DNA from: Thermomonas sp.
GTDB lineage: Bacteria > Pseudomonadota > Gammaproteobacteria > Xanthomonadales > Xanthomonadaceae
Direction of reading: 5' to 3'
Length of the DNA: 64,000 nucleotides
NCBI RefSeq assembly: GCF_029945965.1
Contig: NZ_JAQSDO010000019.1
Span: forward strand, 1 to 64,000
Positions 52,448 through 62,021 of the stretch are shown piece by piece (the first letter of the stretch is position 1; the number at the start of each line of letters is the position of its first letter). The notes beneath the pieces are model-generated. The model was not told where the DNA came from, did no database searches, and worked only from the letters and a program-made list of their open reading frames with translations. The position numbers and the translations under genes were made by a program.

Positions 52448-54388
52448 GTGAAACTGACCCAAGTAGCGGCAATTGCCGCTTTGCTGTTCGCCTCGTACGC
52501 TCAGGCGCAAACCGTCCCCGCTGAAGATTTTGCGAAACGGCCGGAAGCCTGGGAGGTTTCCTTGTCGCCGTCGGGGACCCAGGTCGCACTCGCGGTCCCG
52601 ACACCGGATGGCAAAGAGACCCGGCTGGAAGTCGTCGATCTGGACACGGGCAAGTCGCAGGTCATGCGGTTCGGAAAACAGCAACACGTCTCCGATATCG
52701 TCTGGACCGCCGACGACCAGCTGGTCGTCTCGCGTGCCGAGCTTGTGCCGTTCAAGGCCAGGCCGATTTCGCAAGGTGAGCTCTATACGACCGACGTGAA
52801 GGCCAAGAATCAGGACGTATTGTTCGGCTTCGTCCCCGATATGGAAACCAAGCGCGGCAAGCGCAAGGACCACGGTATTTCGGTTATCACCAAGGTCCTG
52901 AACAACGAACCGGGCATGGCGTTGGTCGACTTCACCTGCTGGGATTGCGGCGAAGAGCCCGACACGGTCATTTTCAAGGTCGACACGCATACTGGGGTGC
53001 GCAAGGAAGTCGAACGCTCGAATAGCCTCGCCGGCTTCCAGTTCGATCAGACGGGGGAAGCGCGCCTACGCACTACACTGGACGAAAACGACGAACCGGT
53101 TCTCTACTATCGCCGCGAGAAGGGAAGTGACTGGACGCCGCTGCCGAAGTCCATCGCGGGTCGCACGATCAACAGCACGCGATTCGCGAACGACAACAAC
53201 ACCGCTTATGCCCTCGTCACGGACGCGCTTGAGCCTGCCCAAGCCTATCGCATCGACCTGAAGGCGGGCACTCGCACCAAACTGGCTGGCAACCCCGACA
53301 TTGAAGTCAACGGCTTTATGTACGCAGGCTTTGGCGGCATTCCATTCGCGGTGACTTACGACGCTGCCAAACCTGAACTTCAGTACATCGACCCCAGTTC
53401 AGAGTGGGCGCAGTTGCACGCGGGGCTGATGAAGTCCTTCCCGGGCGAAATGCTTTCGTTCAACAGCTTCAGCCGGGACGGCAACAAGGTGCTGTTCAGC
53501 GTCTGGTCCGACCGCGACGTTGGTAGCTACTACGTCTATGACCGCAAGACCAAAAAAGCCCAGAACATCATCACTGCCAAGCCTTGGCTGAAAGCGGATG
53601 CAATGGCGCCTACCCGCCCGATCGAGTTCACCAACCGCGACGGGCAGAAACTGTTCGGGTTCTATACCGCCAAAGGCACCGGCCCGAAGCCCATGATCGT
53701 CATGGCTCACGGCGGACCCTATTACGTGCACGACACTTGGGGCTTCGACAACCAGGTGCAGTTCCTCGCCAGTCGTGGCTACTCCGTCCTGCAGGTTAAC
53801 TACCGGGGCTCCGACGGCCGTGGCGAGGCGTTCGCGCGCTCCGGCTTCAAGGGCTGGGGCACGATCTTGCAGAACGACATCACCGATGGCGTGCGTTGGG
53901 CGATCGAACAGAAACTCGCGGATCCGCAACGCATCTGCAGCTTCGGGGCCAGCTTCGGTGGCTACACGGCTCTGATCCAGCCCATCCTGAATCCCGGCAT
54001 GTACAAGTGCGCGATCGGGTACGTGGGCGTTTACGACCTGCCCCTGATGCGGAAAACCGACAAGAACTTGGGTCAGGCAAAGCGCGACACACGCTTCTTC
54101 GACCGCACCTTGGGCACCGACATGGATGCGCTGGCGAATATCTCCCCGGTCGAGCGGGTGAAAGACCTGCATGTACCGGTCATGCTCGTGCATGGAGCGG
54201 ATGACAAGACCGCCGACTTCAATCAGTACAAGGCGATGGCTGCGTCCCTCAATGCCTCGGGTCACCCGGCGGAAACCTACGTGGCGGCTGGCGAGGGCCA
54301 TGGTTTCGTGAAGCCCGAAAACGTGACCGAGCTGTACAAGAGGATGGAAGCCTTCCTCAACAAATACATCGGACCCGACGCGAAGTAA
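52448..54388 (+). CDS. Secreted S9-family prolyl-oligopeptidase-like peptidase
   Basis: 646-aa serine peptidase of the dipeptidyl/acylaminoacyl peptidase branch. A signal peptide (about 1-21, ending AQAQ) exports it. A beta-propeller (about 30-390) shields the C-terminal alpha/beta-hydrolase with the triad Ser502 (GASFGGY), Asp585 (GADDKTADF) and His618 (GEGHGF). The GTG at 52448 was chosen because GGAAGG precedes it; the GTG at 52430 would include this site. Related proteins in Xanthomonadales digest short peptides outside the cell. A terminator follows. Confidence 0.92.
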   Translation: MKLTQVAAIAALLFASYAQAQTVPAEDFAKRPEAWEVSLSPSGTQVALAVPTPDGKETRLEVVDLDTGKSQVMRFGKQQHVSDIVWTADDQLVVSRAELVPFKARPISQGELYTTDVKAKNQDVLFGFVPDMETKRGKRKDHGISVITKVLNNEPGMALVDFTCWDCGEEPDTVIFKVDTHTGVRKEVERSNSLAGFQFDQTGEARLRTTLDENDEPVLYYRREKGSDWTPLPKSIAGRTINSTRFANDNNTAYALVTDALEPAQAYRIDLKAGTRTKLAGNPDIEVNGFMYAGFGGIPFAVTYDAAKPELQYIDPSSEWAQLHAGLMKSFPGEMLSFNSFSRDGNKVLFSVWSDRDVGSYYVYDRKTKKAQNIITAKPWLKADAMAPTRPIEFTNRDGQKLFGFYTAKGTGPKPMIVMAHGGPYYVHDTWGFDNQVQFLASRGYSVLQVNYRGSDGRGEAFARSGFKGWGTILQNDITDGVRWAIEQKLADPQRICSFGASFGGYTALIQPILNPGMYKCAIGYVGVYDLPLMRKTDKNLGQAKRDTRFFDRTLGTDMDALANISPVERVKDLHVPVMLVHGADDKTADFNQYKAMAASLNASGHPAETYVAAGEGHGFVKPENVTELYKRMEAFLNKYIGPDAK

Positions 54389-54410
54389 GTCACACCGATG
54401 CAATCACCAG

Positions 54411-54433
54411 AAGGGCCGCTTCGGCCGCCCTTT
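54411..54433. terminator. Bidirectional terminator between S9 peptidase and hutG-like gene
   Basis: AAGGGC and GCCCTT with an inner GC-TTCG-GC form a hairpin followed by TTTCT, between convergent genes. The stem has one C:C mismatch. Confidence 0.65.
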
Positions 54434-54434
54434 C

Positions 54435-55217
54435 TCATTCCAGCGTCGCACGCAGCAATGCCTGCAGCAACGGCTGCAATGCAGATGCTTTCCCACTATC
54501 GAATTCGAACGTCGCCTCGTCCATGTAGCAACGCTGGCTGGTTTCCAGTTGCACGGCGTCGATGCCGTTGATGGGTTCGCCATAGTGGCGGGTGATATGC
54601 CCACCCTTGAAGCGGCCGTTCGCCACCCAGTCATTTTGCGATTGCGCGGCCAACACGCCTTCAAGTTTTACCTGCAATGCAGCTGAGCAGCTCGCGCCAT
54701 TGGCGGTGCCCAGGTTGAGGTCGGGAAGCCGTCCTTCGAACAGGAACGGCAGTTCGCTGCCCTTGATCGAATGCCCTTCCCACAGGGCAACGCGGCCATG
54801 CGCAGCGTGCAGTCGCGCCAACTCGCTGCGCAATGCGTCGTGATATGGCCGCCAGTAGCGCTCGATGCGCATGGACACTTCAGCCACATCGGGCTGCTGA
54901 TTCGGCAGATACACCGGCTCACCGCTGAACTGCACGATCGGACAAAGGCCCGTCGTGTTCTGTCCCGGATACAGGCTGGTGTCATCCTGGCCGCGGTTGA
55001 GGTCGATCACGTAGCGCGACCAGCGCGGCACCAGGATCGACGCGCCCAGTTCGCGCGCGAAGTGGTACAGCCGCGCCACGTGCCAGTCAGTATCCGGTGC
55101 GCGCCGCGCCGATGGAGTCATCCGCGCAGCAAGTCCGTTCGGGATCTGGCTGCCGTCGTGCGGCAGGCTGACCAACAAAGGCGCACTGCCGCGATGCAGG
55201 GTGAAAACATCGCTCAT
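54435..55217 (-). CDS. hutG: N-formylglutamate amidohydrolase family protein (HutG-like)
   Basis: 260-aa hydrolase of the N-formylglutamate amidohydrolase family, releasing formate from N-formyl-L-glutamate in histidine degradation. Family stretches include LVSLPHDGSQIP, DTDWHVARLY, WSRYVIDLNRGQDD and ALWEGHSIKG. The active site is not defined here beyond these. No other hut genes are adjacent. It follows the FAD dehydrogenase gene by 10 nt and is probably cotranscribed. The symbol rests on family similarity. Confidence 0.82.
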   Translation of the reverse strand: MSDVFTLHRGSAPLLVSLPHDGSQIPNGLAARMTPSARRAPDTDWHVARLYHFARELGASILVPRWSRYVIDLNRGQDDTSLYPGQNTTGLCPIVQFSGEPVYLPNQQPDVAEVSMRIERYWRPYHDALRSELARLHAAHGRVALWEGHSIKGSELPFLFEGRLPDLNLGTANGASCSAALQVKLEGVLAAQSQNDWVANGRFKGGHITRHYGEPINGIDAVQLETSQRCYMDEATFEFDSGKASALQPLLQALLRATLE

Positions 55218-55227
55218 GTCAGATACC

Positions 55228-56520
55228 TCACGAAAAACGCGCCGGATCGAATGATGTCGGATTCACCGACGGTTCGCGGCCCTGGATCAGGTCGGCCAGC
55301 AGTTGCCCGGTGCCCGTGCTCATGCCGACACCCATCATGCCGTGGCCGGTTGCCAGCCACAGGTGTCGGTGGCCGGGTGCGCGTCCGATCAGCGGGATGT
55401 CATCGCGACTCATCGGCCGCCAGCCATACCAGCGCTCGCGCACCTGTGGGCCAACCGGCTCATGCAGGAATTCGCGCGCGCCGCGTTCGAGCGCGCCAAG
55501 CCTGCGCTCGTTGAGGCGGGTGTCATAGCCGGAGAACTCCATCGTGCTGCCAAGCCGGAAACCGTCGCCCCACGTCGTGACGCAGACGGACCTGTCGCGC
55601 AGCATCAACGGGGTTTTCGGCACAAGCGCAGGTCGCGAATAGGTGATTGAGTAGCCCTTGCCTGGCTGGATCGCCTTGCGCAGCCAAGGCAGGCCAATGA
55701 CATCGGCCAACCGTGGCGACCACGCACCAGTGGCGATCACCACATCGCGCGCACGCAATGTCCCGACCGCAGTCACCGCAGTAACCCGATCGCCATCCGG
55801 CTGCAGCGATTGCAATGCCGTGTCTTCGACGATCCTGCCGCCATGCTTGCGCACCAGCCGCGCCAGTTCAGCGACATAGCGGTCGGGCCGCAAGGATGCA
55901 TCGCCCGTGAAGCGGATCGCACCGACCACGCCCGGCTTCAGTGCAGGCTCGTGCGCCTCGTAGGCAGGACCATCGAGAATCGTGAACGGGATGCCCAGTT
56001 CAAGCAGCAATGGCAAATCGTGCTGTTCCTTCTCCAATCGCCGGGGATCGCGGAACACATAGTCCTCGCCGCTTTCAACGAATTCGCATTCAATGCCGAA
56101 GTCGCGTACCCAATTCGCAAGCCGTACCCGCGAATCCGCCAGAAGCGCGTATTTCGCATGCGCACTGGCCAGCCAATCGCGCTGGTTGCAGCGCGCAGCG
56201 AATCCCAACAGCCAGCGCCACAGTGTCGGGTCGAAGCCTGGATGGACGTACAGAGGGGCATCCGGAGTCAGCATCCAGCGCATGGCGGTGCCGATCATCC
56301 CGGGCGCCGCCAGCGGTGGCGCATGGCTGGGCGTGATGGTCCCGCAATTACCATGCGATGCGCCGCCACCGATGCGGCCGGCATCGATCACCGTCACCTG
56401 CCGCCCCGCCTGCAACAACGCAAGCGCAGTGGCCAGCCCACTCACTCCGGCGCCAATCACCAGGACGTCGTTGTCGTCCTTGCCGATCTGGTCCACCGCG
56501 TCCTTGTTCGATCGCTCCAT
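55228..56520 (-). CDS. FAD-dependent amino acid dehydrogenase (DadA-like)
   Basis: 430-aa flavoprotein of the D-amino acid dehydrogenase/oxidase (DAO) family, oxidising a D-amino acid or secondary amine and passing electrons to quinones. The FAD-binding GAGVSGLATALAL near residue 22 is followed by GGGASHGNCGTI. The C-terminal WYGWRPMSRDDIPLIGR and GHGMMGVGMSTG match DadA. Substrate cannot be settled; hydroxyproline 2-epimer or D-Ala are options. It stands ahead of the HutG-like gene. Confidence 0.87.
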   Translation of the reverse strand: MERSNKDAVDQIGKDDNDVLVIGAGVSGLATALALLQAGRQVTVIDAGRIGGGASHGNCGTITPSHAPPLAAPGMIGTAMRWMLTPDAPLYVHPGFDPTLWRWLLGFAARCNQRDWLASAHAKYALLADSRVRLANWVRDFGIECEFVESGEDYVFRDPRRLEKEQHDLPLLLELGIPFTILDGPAYEAHEPALKPGVVGAIRFTGDASLRPDRYVAELARLVRKHGGRIVEDTALQSLQPDGDRVTAVTAVGTLRARDVVIATGAWSPRLADVIGLPWLRKAIQPGKGYSITYSRPALVPKTPLMLRDRSVCVTTWGDGFRLGSTMEFSGYDTRLNERRLGALERGAREFLHEPVGPQVRERWYGWRPMSRDDIPLIGRAPGHRHLWLATGHGMMGVGMSTGTGQLLADLIQGREPSVNPTSFDPARFS

Positions 56521-56594
56521 CCAGGTATCCGCTCATGCAGTGCTGGCAAGGCGCCAGCAGCATCCATGATACGAAACCGCTCGGGCAAAGTCGG

Positions 56595-58067
56595 TCAGGA
56601 TGTCGCCAGTCGCATTGCCGGGCGCTTGCCATAGGTGGCCCAACGCCACAGCCACTCCATCGGCCCGTAACGGAACCGCGCCAGCCACCAGTGGCTGAAG
56701 GCGATCTGCAGTGCGAAAACCACCATGACGAACACCAGTTGCCATGCCCGGCCCAGGCCCCAATGGCCAAGCCCGTACCCATAAAAGAACAGTGTGCCGA
56801 TCACTGACTGACTGAGGTAATTGGTCAGCGCCATGCGCCCGGTCGGCGCCAGTGGCGCGAGCAGCGCGCGGGCGCGTCCATGCCAAAGCAGGACCAGTGC
56901 GCCCACATAGCCCAGGCAAGCTGGCAGGTTGCCCAGCATCATCAGTCCCAGCGCTATCTGGAACACACTGTCATTGACGCCGCGCACATGCGTGGTGACG
57001 ATGCCGGCACTGACCAGGCTGAGCCCGAGGCCAAGTGGCAAGCCAATCCAGGCTAGTTTGCGAAACAGCGGCAGGTGCTGTTCCGGATGTGCCATCACTC
57101 CTGATCGGATGAACCATGCGCCCAGCAGGAACATGCCCAGCACGATGATCGAGAACTCGAGATTCATTTCCATGTGCCCTGCGAAATCCTGGGCACGCAG
57201 CTTCACCGCTTCGGCATAAGTACCACCTCGCATCACCCGCTCATCCTCGACGACAGCGGCGACGTGCTCCTGCCGCTTCTCGGCCCGTTCCTTCAATTGC
57301 TTGGTGAGTGCTTCCTGTTTGGCAGGGGTATCCGCTGCAACTTGGGCAATCCGATCCCGCTCGGGTTCGGGTGGTTGCTTCATCTGCTCGAAGCCGCCCA
57401 CCGTCATCATCAGGAAAGGCACCAGATACAAAGCCAAGCCGGCGTTGCGCATTCCTTTCAGCGGCCAGCGACGCAGGGAAGCGTCCACCACACACAGGAC
57501 CAGCAGCGGCAACGCAATGATCGCGAACGGTTGCCACGGCGGTGATCCGGCCATGACCTTCGACAGCACCGCAAACAGCGCGGCCACACCCAGGCACGTG
57601 CCGGCGATCAGCAACAATACTTTCGGGCGGGTGTAGAACACGATCATCAACACCACGGCGCCCATTGCATAACTGAAGAGGATGTCGCCCGCCCAGATGA
57701 AGATCGCATGCAGCGCGCCGAACACCGCCAGCGCCAGCGTGCGGCGCACATACGGGCCAACGAACGCGCGCCCGGCCTGCTCGGCACGTCCCAGCATGAC
57801 CGCGAAACCCATCCCGAAGAGTAACGAGAACATCGTCCAGAACTTGCCGCGTACGAACACGTACACGAACCAGCCGGCCCAATGGTCGATACCAGCGCCG
57901 CCCGTCGGCAAGCCAAGGTCAATCTCCCCCAATGGTCGATTGAAGAACTCCACGTTCATCATGAAGATGCCGAGCAGCGCGAACCCGCGGATGACATCCA
58001 GCGCCTGGATGCGATCGCTGGCCGCGATCGGCTTGAATTCGGTGCTCATGCTTTGGGATTGATTCAT
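56595..58067 (-). CDS. DUF418-domain membrane protein
   Basis: About 490-aa inner-membrane protein with around ten hydrophobic segments. The N-terminal RIQALDVIRGFALLGIF and the C-terminal TGRMALTNYLSQS with GYGLGHWG are the DUF418 (YeiB-like) hallmarks. A charged central segment (PEPERDRIAQ to KRQEHVAAV, about 245-275) is cytoplasmic or periplasmic. Function is unknown for the family. The start is uncertain: ATG 58067 or 58049, neither with a clear ribosome site. It lies 13 nt after slyD. Confidence 0.83.
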   Translation of the reverse strand: MNQSQSMSTEFKPIAASDRIQALDVIRGFALLGIFMMNVEFFNRPLGEIDLGLPTGGAGIDHWAGWFVYVFVRGKFWTMFSLLFGMGFAVMLGRAEQAGRAFVGPYVRRTLALAVFGALHAIFIWAGDILFSYAMGAVVLMIVFYTRPKVLLLIAGTCLGVAALFAVLSKVMAGSPPWQPFAIIALPLLVLCVVDASLRRWPLKGMRNAGLALYLVPFLMMTVGGFEQMKQPPEPERDRIAQVAADTPAKQEALTKQLKERAEKRQEHVAAVVEDERVMRGGTYAEAVKLRAQDFAGHMEMNLEFSIIVLGMFLLGAWFIRSGVMAHPEQHLPLFRKLAWIGLPLGLGLSLVSAGIVTTHVRGVNDSVFQIALGLMMLGNLPACLGYVGALVLLWHGRARALLAPLAPTGRMALTNYLSQSVIGTLFFYGYGLGHWGLGRAWQLVFVMVVFALQIAFSHWWLARFRYGPMEWLWRWATYGKRPAMRLATS

Positions 58068-58080
58068 GCGCAGCATTGAA

Positions 58081-58563
58081 TCAATGCGCGTAGCCACCAT
58101 CGCCGTGCACATGGCCATGCTCGAGTTCCTCCGCACTGGCTTCGCGCACTTCGACGATCTCGATGTCGAAGTCCAGGTCCTTGCCGGCCATCGGGTGATT
58201 GAGGTCGACATCGACCACGCTCATCCCGATTTTCTCGATGGTCACCGCGCGCGGACCAAAGTTGGTCTGCAGCACCACCTGCATGCCGGTTTCGAGCTTC
58301 TGGTCTCCGAAATGCTTCTTCGGGATGCGCTGGGTCAGGCCCTCGCGCTTCTCGCCATAGGCTTCGAGCGCCGGCACGTTGGCCTTGAAGCTGTCGCCGG
58401 CCTCACGGCCGTCCATCGCCTTTTCCAGCCCGGGGATGACCTGGCCGCGGCCGAACAGGATCGCCAGCGGCTTGCCACCCTCCTTTGAACTCTCCACCGA
58501 TTCGGCGCCGGATTCGGCAACGGCATAGTGGAAACGGACGACGCGGTCTTTCTCAATCTTCAT
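58081..58563 (-). CDS. slyD: FKBP-type peptidyl-prolyl isomerase SlyD
   Basis: 160-aa cis/trans prolyl isomerase and metallochaperone. The FKBP half contains RVVRFHYAV and GRGQVIPGLEKAM, and the IF chaperone domain follows (DSFKANVPALEAYGEK). The short His-rich tail (HGHVHGDGGYAH) may bind nickel, less extensively than in E. coli. AAAGGA precedes the ATG at 58563. It is divergent from the first NlpC/P60 gene. Confidence 0.92.
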   Translation of the reverse strand: MKIEKDRVVRFHYAVAESGAESVESSKEGGKPLAILFGRGQVIPGLEKAMDGREAGDSFKANVPALEAYGEKREGLTQRIPKKHFGDQKLETGMQVVLQTNFGPRAVTIEKIGMSVVDVDLNHPMAGKDLDFDIEIVEVREASAEELEHGHVHGDGGYAH

Positions 58564-58662
58564 GGGAATCCTTTGACTATCTGAGACGCTTGATGTGGGT
58601 TGGCGCTTGCCGATGCGATGCGATGCGGCAACACTGCGCGATATATGGAACCAGCCACCTGC

Positions 58663-59196
58663 ATGCAGCGGCCGAGCCCGCATTATCGGTGCTATGCCGC
58701 GCTGGCGCTATCTACTGCGCTGCTGTTGGCCGGTTGCGGCGGTGGCAGCAACGTCCGCGAGATCCCACCGTTGATGGCCGGAAACCGCGCATGGCCGCAG
58801 GTTGTGCCGGCCGATCCAGTGCGCGCCAACGCCGTGCTGATGCGCGCGATCAGCCTGGTCGGCACGCCGTATCACTGGGGCGGAAACACCCCGGAAAGCG
58901 GCTTCGACTGCAGTGGGCTGGTCAACTACGTCTACCGCGACATGCTCGACCTGCGCCTGCCGCGCACCTCACGCGAACTGGCGGCGATCCAGGGTCCGCG
59001 GATTCCAACTGCGCAGCTGGCTAGCGGCGATCTGGTGTTCTTCGGCGATGGCGGCCAGGTCAGTCACGTCGGCATCTATGTCGGCGAAGGTCGCTTCGTG
59101 CATGCGCCCAATTCCGGCGGCACGGTGCGCCTGGATCGGCTCGATGGCAGCTGGTGGCGGAACCATTACAGCGGCGCCCGACGGTTGTTGAATTGA
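58663..59196 (+). CDS. NlpC/P60 peptidoglycan endopeptidase lipoprotein
   Basis: 177-aa lipoprotein (lipobox LLAGC, Cys25) with an NlpC/P60 cysteine-peptidase domain that cleaves the D-Glu-diaminopimelate bond of peptidoglycan stems. The catalytic Cys83 is in GFDCSGL, His135 in SHVGIYVG and a polar third residue near HAPN (147-150). The start at 58663 is chosen to give the lipoprotein signal; ATG 58645 is possible. A second, non-lipoprotein paralogue lies 164 nt downstream. Confidence 0.9.
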   Translation: MQRPSPHYRCYAALALSTALLLAGCGGGSNVREIPPLMAGNRAWPQVVPADPVRANAVLMRAISLVGTPYHWGGNTPESGFDCSGLVNYVYRDMLDLRLPRTSRELAAIQGPRIPTAQLASGDLVFFGDGGQVSHVGIYVGEGRFVHAPNSGGTVRLDRLDGSWWRNHYSGARRLLN

Positions 59197-59359
59197 TTCA
59201 AATACTTGTGTGAGCCTGAACAATCACAAATATGAATTGGGGATCGCTCAAGTTATATGACCGCTCCGCGTATTCATTCACGTGGGGATAACGAAATTTG
59301 AACCCTTCACATCCTTTGCACAGGCATAGTCGCCACTGATCCGTTTTTGTGATGACCGC

Positions 59360-60070
59360 GTGACGACAGCAAACCTGCCCCACGATCATTCCACCGTCCG
59401 CCCCGCGCGTCGGGGTTATCGCCTTTTCCTCTCCGTAGTTCTCGCGGCCGGATCGCTTCCGGCCATGGCGATGAACCCGGCAGTGCAACCTGTTTCCACC
59501 GAAGCTCCTGCCATCCAGGCGGCGGCCATCCAGGCTGCAGCCAAGGCGCCAGCCAAGGCACCTGCTGCGCCAGTGTCGACCGATACGCTCAAAGTGGCCG
59601 CTCCAGTCAGCCTGGCCAGCCCAGACAACGCGCCGCTGGTCGCCCAGCTGGCCGCCCTGCAGCAAGCACAGGACGCGCCTACCACCTCCGCGCGGATCAA
59701 GACCGTGCTGCAGCGCGCCTTCGCCCTGCTTGGCACCCCGTATCGCTGGGGTGGCACCAGCCCGGACAACGGTTTCGACTGCAGCGGCTTGGTGGGTTAC
59801 GTGTTCCGCACGATCGGCATCGACCTGCCGCGCGTGTCGCGCGCGATGGCCAATGAAGGTACGCCGATCACCGACCGCAATGCATTGACCGAGGGCGACC
59901 TGGTGTTCTTCGGCCGCCGTGGCCGCGTGGACCATGTCGGCATCTACATCGGCGATGGCAAGTTCCTGCACGCGCCACGTACCGGCCGCGACGTCACCGT
60001 CTCCACGCTCAGCGACGGTTACTGGAGCCAGAAGTACATGGAAGCACGCCGGATCGCGACCGGCAGCTGA
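59360..60070 (+). CDS. NlpC/P60 peptidoglycan endopeptidase, secreted
   Basis: 236-aa cysteine peptidase. A long basic-start signal peptide (to about residue 38, ending PAMA) is followed by an Ala/Pro-rich linker (about 48-75), then the NlpC/P60 domain with Cys141 (GFDCSGL), His192 (DHVGIYIG) and HAPR (204-207). The GTG at 59360 is the only suitable start; an ATG 8 nt upstream is out of frame. It is a paralogue of the preceding lipoprotein gene, probably with separate expression since 164 nt of AT-richer DNA separate them. It is followed by a terminator. Confidence 0.88.
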   Translation: MTTANLPHDHSTVRPARRGYRLFLSVVLAAGSLPAMAMNPAVQPVSTEAPAIQAAAIQAAAKAPAKAPAAPVSTDTLKVAAPVSLASPDNAPLVAQLAALQQAQDAPTTSARIKTVLQRAFALLGTPYRWGGTSPDNGFDCSGLVGYVFRTIGIDLPRVSRAMANEGTPITDRNALTEGDLVFFGRRGRVDHVGIYIGDGKFLHAPRTGRDVTVSTLSDGYWSQKYMEARRIATGS

Positions 60071-60091
60071 AACCGGATACTGATGCGCATG

Positions 60092-60118
60092 ACGCCGCCA
60101 ACAGGCGGCGTTTTCGTT
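60092..60118. terminator. Rho-independent terminator
   Basis: ACGCCGCC and GGCGGCGT with a 4-nt AACA loop, then TTTTCGTTT. It lies between the second NlpC/P60 gene and the convergent thioesterase gene. Confidence 0.88.
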
Positions 60119-60134
60119 TATGAGGTTTGCGGAA

Positions 60135-60632
60135 TCAAGACGCGTGCGCGTCGGTCGCGCGATATCGCGCCACGGTTTTCTCGATGTCTTTGCTCAATGC
60201 CATCACCTTGGTCGCGTATTCGGACAAGCGGGTGTCCTCTTCGCTGATCGGTACCCAGCTCGGCACCTGCACCGGCTTGCCGGCATCGTCCAGAGCTACG
60301 TACACGATCACGCAATGCGTGCACAGGCGGCCTGCGTCGTCCGACATCGGATTGCGCGCACGTACGTCCACCGCGAAATGCATCGAGCTGGTGCCGGTAT
60401 AGACCAGGGTCGTCTGGATGGTCACCAGGTCACTGATCCTGATCGGCGCGACGAAGCGGATCCCGCCCACCGCCACGGTCACGCTGTAGCGCCCACTCCA
60501 GCCGACGGCAGCGGCATAACCGGCCTGGTCGATCCACTTCATCACGATCCCGCCGTGCACCTTGCCGCCGTAGTTGACGTCGGACGGTTCGGCCAGGAAA
60601 CGCATCGTCAGTTCACGTTGATGCCCGCTCAT
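60135..60632 (-). CDS. Acyl-CoA thioesterase, hotdog fold (YciA-like)
   Basis: 165-aa hotdog-fold acyl-CoA hydrolase that probably hexamerises. The conserved NYGGKVHGGIVMKWIDQAGY carries the catalytic Asp, and GIRFVAPIRISDLV follows. A conserved C-terminal helix ends it. The chain-length preference is not visible. It lies 72 nt after the symporter gene and is convergent with the NlpC/P60 gene across a terminator. Confidence 0.9.
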   Translation of the reverse strand: MSGHQRELTMRFLAEPSDVNYGGKVHGGIVMKWIDQAGYAAAVGWSGRYSVTVAVGGIRFVAPIRISDLVTIQTTLVYTGTSSMHFAVDVRARNPMSDDAGRLCTHCVIVYVALDDAGKPVQVPSWVPISEEDTRLSEYATKVMALSKDIEKTVARYRATDAHAS

Positions 60633-60704
60633 GCAGTGACTCCCATGTGGATGGTGGATGGTGGAATGCGGCTTGCCAGTTGCGCGACATGCAGCGCGAC
60701 CTGA

Positions 60705-62021
60705 TCAAGCGGCGTCGCCCGCTTCCATGCCGACATTGGTGGATGCCGCATCGTAAATCTGCTGATCCAGCATCCCGGTTTCCCTGGCCACCAGCACCGG
60801 CACCAGGATCTGCCCGGTCACGTTGGTCATGGTCCGCATCATGTCCAGCACGCGATCGATCGCATACAGATACCCGATCACGTGCAGCGGCAGGCCGGCG
60901 GCGCTGAGCACCACGGTCGCCATGATCACCGCGGTACCCGGCACCCCTGCGGTGCCGAAGCTGCCCAGCACCGAGGCCAACGCGATGATCACGTACTGGG
61001 TCACCGACAATTCGATGCCGGTGTACTGCGCGATGAACACGGCAGCCAGCGCCGGGTAAATCGCGCCGCAGCCATCCATCTTGATCGACGCACCCAGTGG
61101 CACCGCGAACCCGGCGTAATCCTTGTTCACCCCCAGGTTGTGGATGGCGCAACGCAACCCGACGGGCATCGCTGCGAAACTCGAGGACGCCACAAACCCG
61201 ACCTGCATGCCCGGGAACGCGCCGCGGAAAAATTTCAGCGGATTCAAGCCATGCGCGAGCAGCAAGCCGCTATAGACCACCAGGATGTGGAAGGCGCACG
61301 CCGCATACATCGCCAGCACGAACTGAAACAGCGGCTTGAGCTGTTCGAAACCATAGCCGCCGACCAGCGCTGCGATCAGGCCGAAGGTGCCGATCGGGGT
61401 GAATTCCAACACGAAGCGCGTCACCTGGATCATCGCCTCGCTGGCCTCGCCGGCCAGCTTGCGCAGGCCTGCGGTCTTCTCGCCGAGCTTGACCAGCGCG
61501 AACCCGACCAGACCGGCAAAAAACAGCACCTGCAGCACGGTGCCGTTGTTCGGTACCAGCACCTTCATGCCATCGGCATTCTTGCCAGTCGCCGCGCCAG
61601 ACAGCGCCGCGAACGGATTGGGCGGCACGATGTGGAACAGCATGTCCAGCACGCCCGGCACGTCCTTGGGCTGGTAATCGGAGGCGACCTGCAGCGTGCC
61701 CACGCCGAGGCCTGGCTTGAACACATAACCAGCCACTAGCCCCACGCCCACCGCCAGCACTGCAGTCAGTGCGAACCAGGCGAAGGTGCGACCCGCCAAC
61801 GCGGCGATGGATTTCTGCCCGGCCAGCGCGGCCACCGCATTGATCACCGCGAAGAACACCAACGGCACCGCGATCATCATTATCAGGTTGACGTAGACAT
61901 CGCCCAGCGGCCCGAACCATTTTTCGGCATCCGGCCCGAATGCCCAACCGGCCAATGCGCCCAGCACGAAGCCGGCGACCACGCGCTTCCAGAACTTGAT
62001 GCCGAACCACCACTTGAACAT
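60705..62021 (-). CDS. Dicarboxylate/amino acid:cation symporter (DAACS family)
   Basis: 438-aa inner-membrane sodium or proton symporter with about eight helices and two re-entrant loops. The HP1 serine-rich SSSFAAMP and HP2-like GSFGTAGVPGTA are present. TM7 reads SIKMDGCGAIYP instead of the Na-site NMDGT, and the final helix has DRVLDMMRTMTNVTG. The C- and G-containing variant reminds one of cystine-type carriers, so substrate is uncertain. The ATG at 62021 starts MFKWWFGIKF. Confidence 0.87.
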   Translation of the reverse strand: MFKWWFGIKFWKRVVAGFVLGALAGWAFGPDAEKWFGPLGDVYVNLIMMIAVPLVFFAVINAVAALAGQKSIAALAGRTFAWFALTAVLAVGVGLVAGYVFKPGLGVGTLQVASDYQPKDVPGVLDMLFHIVPPNPFAALSGAATGKNADGMKVLVPNNGTVLQVLFFAGLVGFALVKLGEKTAGLRKLAGEASEAMIQVTRFVLEFTPIGTFGLIAALVGGYGFEQLKPLFQFVLAMYAACAFHILVVYSGLLLAHGLNPLKFFRGAFPGMQVGFVASSSFAAMPVGLRCAIHNLGVNKDYAGFAVPLGASIKMDGCGAIYPALAAVFIAQYTGIELSVTQYVIIALASVLGSFGTAGVPGTAVIMATVVLSAAGLPLHVIGYLYAIDRVLDMMRTMTNVTGQILVPVLVARETGMLDQQIYDAASTNVGMEAGDAA

